Origin: Selenomonadaceae bacterium
Lineage (GTDB): Bacteria; Bacillota; Negativicutes; Selenomonadales; Selenomonadaceae
Assembly: GCA_017446845.1 (NCBI GenBank)
Contig: JAFSOQ010000036.1
Location: 1-38,005 of the forward strand
DNA length: 38,005 bases
Direction: 5' to 3'
This document shows positions 32,441 through 38,005 of the stretch, piece after piece; the stretch's first letter is position 1, and every line of letters begins with the position of its first letter. The translations under genes and the position numbers were made by a program. The notes under the pieces are model-generated. The model did no database searches. It saw only the letters and a list, made by a program, of their open reading frames with translations, and was not told where the DNA came from.

Positions 32441-34603
32441 TCAGTTGCCGCTTAAGAGCAGATTCGTTGCCGAAGTCTGATTGATATGATAATCGTGCGT
32501 CGTGAAGTCCGTCCTGCCGAAGTTGTCATACTCGCCGCATTTGTAATTGGAATGGTTAAGCGGAGCGTATTGAATTTCACCGTTTTCGTCGATGTACATC
32601 TCAATTCCGTTCTCGTCGGTTATCTTATAATATTTGGTCTTGTTCTCGCTCGTGTCGTATTTGTCGTAGAAATATTCAACCTTCACGGTATTCGCGTCTG
32701 TTCGGTCATTTTTGACCTTCCCGTTATTATCCCTGTATGTTACTTTGCCGTTTGAGTCTTCTTCCCTGGTGTATTCGTATTCTTTATTGGTGTTGTTGAA
32801 ATATTTGTAGCCGCCCGATTCAAAATCGTTGTCATCTTTCAGACGCAGATAACTTTTTGCGACGACAAAACCTATAAATTTATCTTTCTTGTCACCGATT
32901 ACGACGACGGGACTGTTGGGCGCGTAGAGGATACCGCGGAAGGGTTCTTTAAGATTTAAAATCACGGGCTTGGAATCGCGAATAGAATTTTCGGTGCTGT
33001 AGCGTTCGGGACCGTCATAGAAAATTACAATGGGACGATATTTTTGCGCTGCAGTGTCGTAATTGGATTTATTCGCGTTGATGATTATCTGTCGAACGGA
33101 ATTCAAACCGGTTACAGTTTTGTTCATAAAACTTGTATAACCGTTCACGGCGTCGGGGTGAGAGAGCATAGGCTCGCTTTCAACACGACACCACAAAATA
33201 TCGGGCAATAAATTTCCTTTTTCGTCTCTGTCAAGATATAACTCATTCGTGCGTTCTTTGTAAGGCTCCTCAAAATTAATACTCGCGTGCACCCGCATAC
33301 GTTTTACGTCTTCTTGGGTGATAACGTTGCCTTTAGTGCTCCATTTTCTATTGTTAAAAGATACGTCCGTATTATCCATCCACAAATCCCAATCTTCGGA
33401 GAGCCATTTATAACTCGCTTTAGAAGAGTCTGTGCTGAAACCTACTTCCGGTTTGAAGTCGATATTTATCGAATCCAACTTGTCCCATGTGTAAGGCAAG
33501 CCGATAGTGCCTGTATCGTTTATGCCGTCTTTGTAAGTTTTTCGCGCACTGGTGCCGGGATTATAGGCGTGACCGGGTTTTAAATTTATGCTTGCCGAAG
33601 TGCCGGCAACGCTGCTGTTCGCGCCATACGGTTTTTCACTGCTGTAGTTTACGTCATCTCGAACGGTTATGGTTTCCGTCCTGTAAAAGTCGCCTGCCGC
33701 ATAATGATGGAAAAAGTCTTGGAAGTGATTCCATGCGCCCGAATAAAAATTGAAACCGAAACGCTCGATATATTTTTCTTGATTTGTGTAAATGTAATCC
33801 TGCATTTGTTCACCGTCCGCGTTTAAGATAGGACTTCCGTCTTTTTCTGTCGCATAAACGGGCACTTTTTTCCCATTTACCATTACGAAATTTCCGTTTT
33901 CGTCTTTTTCATATTCAAGAGCCTGTTTTCTGTAGAATTCTTGAACTTCCCAGTTGCCGACGATAACGTTGCTGTTTATTATCGTCTGCATTTTAGGAGT
34001 TTGCGCCAATTTTGCAACAGCAACTACGGGCGCATTCATTGAGGGGAACCAGCCCGGCATAAAAAGATGTTCGATTTTCTCGTTAAGGCGGACGACATAA
34101 TAAAAACTCGTGCCGTAGTCATAGAAAGAATAATCGGGAGTAACTACGCGGTCAACATCTTCTTTAGATTTGCTCCAGCTATCGATTATCGAATTTTTTG
34201 TTTCGGTCGCCTCGGCTGTTTCAAAAATAATTTCTTTCATGTTGCCCAAATTTTTAACGGCGTATTCTTCGGCGAGGTCATTGGCGGTCTCTATCGTCGC
34301 TTGTTCACCTGAAGTACTGCCGAAATATTTTTTTTCGGAATTAAATGACATGTTGTTTGTGAGCAACGCCCCGGCTGTAATCGTCGGGAAATTTTCATCG
34401 TCGTCAACAAAGGCTTGCGCCCCCGCCAGAGCCGCCGCGTCCGCCGCATTTTGCAATCGTGAGACATTCAAATAGTACCAGCCCAAGTCAAGCCCGATGC
34501 CTGCAAACATAAACATTAAGGGAATGAGTAGAGCATAAAATACCAAAACTTGTCCGCGCCGGTTAAGTGATTTAATCTTGTTGCGAGTACTTATCTTGAA
34601 CAT
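32441..34603 (-). CDS. TadG-like Flp pilus assembly / putative surface protein
   Basis: 720 residues. The N-terminus is a Tad domain: RRGQVLVFYALLIPLMFMF membrane anchor (about 15-42) and the signature GLDLGWYYLNVSRLQNAADA, followed by ALAGAQAF. The rest (about 60-720) is a large extracytoplasmic region with FMPGWFPSMNAPVVAVAKL, RPIVIFYDGPERYS, PFRGILYAPNSPVVVIGDKK and a Lys/Asp/Glu/Tyr-rich repetitive stretch (about 620-690), ending LLLSGN. TadE/G proteins are minor components of Flp/Tad pili; this one is much longer than usual. ATG follows GGAAAGGAAG. It lies downstream of a paralogue on the same strand. No tadA/B/C or flp genes are present here. Confidence 0.85.
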   Translation of the reverse strand: MFKISTRNKIKSLNRRGQVLVFYALLIPLMFMFAGIGLDLGWYYLNVSRLQNAADAAALAGAQAFVDDDENFPTITAGALLTNNMSFNSEKKYFGSTSGEQATIETANDLAEEYAVKNLGNMKEIIFETAEATETKNSIIDSWSKSKEDVDRVVTPDYSFYDYGTSFYYVVRLNEKIEHLFMPGWFPSMNAPVVAVAKLAQTPKMQTIINSNVIVGNWEVQEFYRKQALEYEKDENGNFVMVNGKKVPVYATEKDGSPILNADGEQMQDYIYTNQEKYIERFGFNFYSGAWNHFQDFFHHYAAGDFYRTETITVRDDVNYSSEKPYGANSSVAGTSASINLKPGHAYNPGTSARKTYKDGINDTGTIGLPYTWDKLDSINIDFKPEVGFSTDSSKASYKWLSEDWDLWMDNTDVSFNNRKWSTKGNVITQEDVKRMRVHASINFEEPYKERTNELYLDRDEKGNLLPDILWCRVESEPMLSHPDAVNGYTSFMNKTVTGLNSVRQIIINANKSNYDTAAQKYRPIVIFYDGPERYSTENSIRDSKPVILNLKEPFRGILYAPNSPVVVIGDKKDKFIGFVVAKSYLRLKDDNDFESGGYKYFNNTNKEYEYTREEDSNGKVTYRDNNGKVKNDRTDANTVKVEYFYDKYDTSENKTKYYKITDENGIEMYIDENGEIQYAPLNHSNYKCGEYDNFGRTDFTTHDYHINQTSATNLLLSGN

Positions 34604-34708
34604 TAAACACCATCTTCCTTTCCCGGAGTGATATTTTACTTAAGAATTATTGTTTATTTTATGTTTTGGTTTATGTCTTTATTTATTCTAGGACTCTATT
34701 TTCTTTAT

Positions 34709-35075
34709 GTCAATCTGAAAAAAATTTTTAATAGGTTGCTAAGAATCAAACGTCCAATCTTTATTAAGGTGTTAATTATTCTTGTCCCAATTCTTAATTT
34801 GTGCGAATATTCTCTCGGAGGAATCGGTCACCCGCAACTAAAAATCTTTTCGTTCAATGTCGGTTGCCGCTCAAAGCCGTGGAAATCTGAAAAAAAATAA
34901 ATCCATTAACAAGATTCGGATATAAAATCTTATCAACAGATTAATTTTCTCGTTCCAAGTCTTAACAGGTCAGTTGCCGCTCAACGTCATGACAATCTGA
35001 AAAAATTGACCCGTTAATAAGATTCAGACATTCAATCTTATTAACAGGTTAATTATCCTTGTTTTAAGTAAAAAA
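34709..35075 (-). repeat. Three imperfect repeats resembling decayed TadG gene tails
   Basis: Shared landmarks recur: AATCTGAAAAAA at 34712, 34884 and 34994, then AAGATT...AATCTT palindromes and a TTAATT.TTCTTGT-like segment. Two units (34862, 34972) start with GTTGCCGCTCAA, whose reverse complement encodes the LSGN tail; the intact TadG gene ends with the same LSGN and TGA. The sequence after that stop (TTGAACGA...TTAATC) also resembles the repeats (TTGGAACGA...TTAATC). Best explanation: tails plus intergenic spacers of lost tandem copies. Confidence 0.6.
35013..35045. repeat. Perfect 12-bp palindrome with 9-base loop
   Basis: GTTAATAAGATT (35013-35024) and AATCTTATTAAC (35034-35045). The corresponding unit at about 34907-34936 has a degraded version. 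On the minus strand six T follow 7 bases downstream, so it could act as a weak terminator; a protein-binding site is also possible. Confidence 0.75.
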
Positions 35076-35254
35076 ACAAAAGGCAGAAAACGTCATATAT
35101 CTACTGATACTCTCGGCTGTTTGCTTTAAAGTTCATAAAGCCAATCTCCACGACACAAAAGCCGGAATGTTTATCGCAATTCAGGCGCGGCATAAATATC
35201 CGACAATCCAAAATCGCGGTTCTTTTGTCTCCAACGTATTGACAACGGCGCAAT

Positions 35255-37882
35255 TCAGTCAATCCAAAGAGCGCGCTCTTTTACGAAAAACATATCGTCA
35301 ACTTTCCAGTTGTCGCTCGCCTCTCTGTTGACGGTGTGATTAATTTCGTCCACGTTCAGATAAAGGTAATTGACGCGCCACAACTCTTCAATGTCAAAGT
35401 AACTGTAACAAGAATTAGTGTTCAGTTTGAACGTTGACATATTGTAGACGCGTTCAAATGCAGGTATGCGGTAATCTTCATCCTTGCGGTATTCGCTCTT
35501 GCCCACATATTGACCATCGTCGTTGATTTCGCCTCTGTCGCCGGGAATTTCTTTGGGATCTTTCGGGTCGCGGGTATAGGTGTTCCAATAATCATACAAA
35601 GTCTGGTTGCCGATCGTCTTCGCTTTATTTTCCAGGTCTTCATTCTTGCTCTTCATCGTCCCGGGCTTATCGGGCGATGTGATGTTGAAAATATCGGGGG
35701 AAGTAACGGGTTTTGTCAAAATGTTGCCGTTCTCGTCGACGATGATGTAGTTAGCAACTTTTTCTACGCCGTTCTCAACGACTTTGTTGTTGTCGATTTT
35801 CGTGTAATAGAGCTTGTCGCCCTCTTTGACATATTTGACAATTTCCTTGCCGTCATCGTCGACGCCGACGACGACTTTGCGATATTTGGCTACGACTTGC
35901 GGGTCATTGACTATTTCCGATTTAAGCATGAAGTATTTGGAGCCGTTAGCATTGGCAAATTCGAGTTTATCTTTTTTCCATTTTTCGTAATGCTTATTAT
36001 CCCACCAAGTCCTGTCGATTGCCCAGCTGTCACCATAAGCGGAATAGGTAGTATCGGGATTTAAATAAACGTCAGCGTCGCTAAATGTGGCACTGTCCTT
36101 CAAATTTTTATATTCGTTGGTGGAAGTTTTTATGCCTTTGTTTTTGACTGTTCCGTATGAGTCATTAATCTGTTCGTCGCTATAACTGTTGTCAATCATT
36201 CGGGTGCCCTTGCCGCCGCTTGACATCAATTTGAGGTCGTAGACACAAACATAAAAACAATGTTCATTGACTCTGACTTTGACATAGGGCAAATTTGCTT
36301 TGTCAATGTATTTTGTCTCACCGTTGATAAGAACTTCGACGTAATCGTCGTTTGGGGATGAATCCTTGATGACGTCGGTGCTGTTTTCAACGTAATAAGT
36401 CGCGGTGGTTTCGTTATAATTTTTGTTAGGGAATTTGACCGCCACAATTTGCGAATCGTTTAGCCCGGTGTACGTTTTGAATTTGTCCTCGTAAATTGCG
36501 TTGACATATGCGGCAAAAGTTTTATTTTCGTTGTGCTTGCCGTTTTCTATAACTTCGTATGCTTCGGAATCGGCTTTGGTGTATTCAAGCAACAGACGAT
36601 GTGTAGCCTCAATCTTTCCTGTGACGGTAAGGTTGCCGTCTTCTTCTTCGGTTATAGTGTACGTGCTTTCGTTTGTCGTGCTCGTGTTCGGATAAATCGT
36701 TTCAAGTTCGCTCATATCAAACAGATTGTCTTGCTTGACATAAATCGTATTGCCGTAGCCGTCGGTGCCTTCAAGATAACCTGCCTCAAAAGTCTCCGGT
36801 GTGTTAAATCCGTCGTAGCGCACGAAAGAGCCGTCTCTCGTCATGTCTTCAGAAGTCACGGACTCTAGGAAACATTTGGCAATAACAAAGCCGTGCAGAG
36901 CGTGATCATTGCCGTTTATGATGACGGGGCTATTCGGCATGTAGATAATCGCGTTCGTGTCTTGGTTGAGGTTGAGGACGACGGGTTGCGAATGGCGAAT
37001 CAGCACGCCGTTCTTGTCTGTCTTATAGTCGATATTTTCCGGACCGGTGTAGAAGATGACATACGGGCGATCTTTATAATGGTCGCCTTCAACCGTGGTA
37101 TTGTTTACGTTGAAGTTCAAAGTAACTTGTCGAACGGAGTTATAATCGCTGGCATAACTTCCATCTGCTTTCTCTTGCTTGATTATCGGGTCGCTTTCAA
37201 TTCTGACCCAAAGTGGGTCGGTTCCGCTTACCGATTCACGTTTCTTAAAAGCATTGTTAAATTCGACATTGAAAAGGATTCGTTTATCTGCTCCGTCAGT
37301 GGCACTCCACCCCTCCGTGAAGCGGTAACTCTGTTGTGCTGACAAAGGTTGACCGAGATCCCAGTCCGTGGTGAATGTTTTAGAAACTTCGGCGCGAAAG
37401 TCAATGTTTATCGAATCAACTATGTCCTCGGTATAAAATGTGCCGCCGTTGGCATCGGTATTCCAACCGCTGCTGGAGTCGTCATCCCTATTATTTTTTT
37501 TGGTCGCTTTGACAATTACGCTTTCTGTACGATAAACATTGCCGCTTGTGTATTTTATGCCCTTGTTGTCACCACTGCCATAGCCCGCACCCGCCTGATA
37601 GTGATTCCATTTGCCGCCCGAAATTTGTTCGCCTGTTTTAATTAGATATTTTTTCGTATATTCCCAGTTATCGATAACCTTTGTGCGTTCAAGCTGTTGC
37701 ATAGGCTCAATCAAACCTTTGTAATGCGGTCTCAAAAGCACAACCGCTCTGACGGGCGCGTTCATGTCGTCGAACCAGCCGGGCATAAAGAAATGACGAA
37801 TTTTTTCCTTAAGATTAACGACGTAATACAGCGGACCGTAAACGTCGTTCTTGCCGTCGACGATTTTAGAAGGTGTTTTCAC
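35255..37882 (-). pseudogene. TadG-like paralogue, N-terminus lost at an IS boundary
   Basis: An 875-codon frame paralogous to the 720-aa TadG-like protein (shared: LYYVVNLKEKIRHFFMPGWF, MNAPVRAVVLL, RPYVIFYTGPENID, NAIIYMPNSPVIINGNDHAL). It begins with GTG at 37882 that overlaps the TGA of an IS5 transposase and has no membrane anchor or Tad motif, whereas the intact paralogue has about 165 residues before the equivalent point. It therefore lost its 5' end to the insertion. Compared with the paralogue it carries a longer, Asp/Lys/Tyr-rich middle and C-terminal region ending ERALWID. Without a signal sequence it would not be exported. The body shows no frameshift, so the insertion may be recent. 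Confidence 0.75.
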
Positions 37883-38005
37883 AAGCGATTAAGTAAAGAA
37901 TGTAGATGAGAAATTTTAATCATGGACTCGGCACAAGAAGTAAGTATCTCGTAATCTTTAGAAAGTCGGCGAGAATGATTGAGCCAAGCAAACGTTCGCT
38001 CTACT
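37879..38005 (-). mobile_element. IS5-family transposase C-terminus running off the right edge
   Basis: The minus strand reads [20 protein letters not shown], then [17 protein letters not shown] and TGA at 37881-37879. ERTFAWL..RRL.KDYE is the typical last segment of IS5-family DDE transposases, with the third catalytic Glu. It is complete on this side; the rest is beyond the window. The terminal repeat should lie within about 20 bases left of the stop, in the sequence shared with the truncated TadG paralogue. It differs from the IS5-type remnant at 22240-22645. Confidence 0.85.

Larger units (their letters stand above)
34604..35254. other. 650-bp gap between the two TadG-like genes
   Basis: AT-rich. 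The middle (about 34709-35075) holds three imperfect repeat units (separate entry). The stretch 35080-35254 has open but unconvincing frames on both strands and no ribosome site, and I assign no gene there. The plus-strand 90-codon frame at 34628-34900 lies across the repeats and is judged spurious. Confidence 0.6.

Noticed and set aside
34628..34900. Plus-strand 90-codon hydrophobic frame between the TadG genes
   Set aside because: It runs across the AT-rich repeat units, has no real ribosome site, and its hydrophobicity follows from T-rich sequence; judged a chance frame.
35080..35254. Cys-containing minus-strand frame after the 875-codon gene
   Set aside because: About 50 codons without a start or ribosome site; a similar open stretch exists on the other strand, so there is no basis to call either.
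1..38005. TGA recoded as a sense codon
   Set aside because: Some genes contain in-frame TGA, but well-supported genes (fruK, fruA, serC, HATPase) end at TGA and none of the core genes contain internal TGA, so it is an ordinary stop.

Overview
The window looks like chromosomal DNA of a low-GC Bacillota relative. A diderm Negativicutes-type bacterium is my best guess, inferred from gene content (CstA, FruK/FruA PTS, a RodA + TIGR03960-type radical SAM pair, Tad pilus proteins, SPINDLY-type glycosyltransferases). Nothing in the sequence fixes the genus. TTG starts are common (cstA, the large glycosyltransferase, ybaK), and Shine-Dalgarno sites are strong.

Layout. 1-2459: 3' part of infB, whose N-terminal linker is a 39-bp tandem repeat. 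2461-2859: small gene with an in-frame stop. 2920-4380: cstA. 4521-5483 (-): orphan BtuF/FepB-like binding lipoprotein. 5657-10099 (-): a 1480-aa GT2-TPR-GT41-TPR-GT41 protein. 10199-14625: a complete fructose PTS operon (promoter, fruK, EIIAB, a small secreted protein, fruA EIIABC, terminator). 14806-18500: rodA and a radical SAM/DUF2344 fusion. 18490-20544 (-): ftsY then serC.

20.6-26.0 kb is a graveyard of broken genes: an IS110 transposase fragment, a nitroreductase-like tail, an unknown multi-frame gene, an IS5-type transposase end, an AGE-epimerase fragment, a STAS gene with an in-frame TAA, and a heavily deleted GlgX-type debranching enzyme whose nucleophile Asp reads Asn. Within it sit an intact HATPase (RsbW-like) gene, an intact STAS gene and a 93-aa unknown.

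26.0-32.2 kb (-): a hybrid sensor kinase with two receiver domains, a PilM/PilN-like protein coupled to ybaK, and a putative glycosyltransferase. 32.4-37.9 kb (-): two large TadG-like Flp-pilus paralogues separated by about 370 bp of imperfect repeats that look like decayed tails of further copies. The second paralogue has lost its membrane anchor where an IS5-type transposase abuts it at the right edge.

The most unusual global feature is a set of short tandem repeats with a 7-bp (once 8-bp) period at eight places. They lie inside coding sequence and between genes, and several are arranged as facing inverted arrays. A second is a 27-nt element, identical before rodA and before the broken glgX, that puts the ribosome binding site in a hairpin loop.
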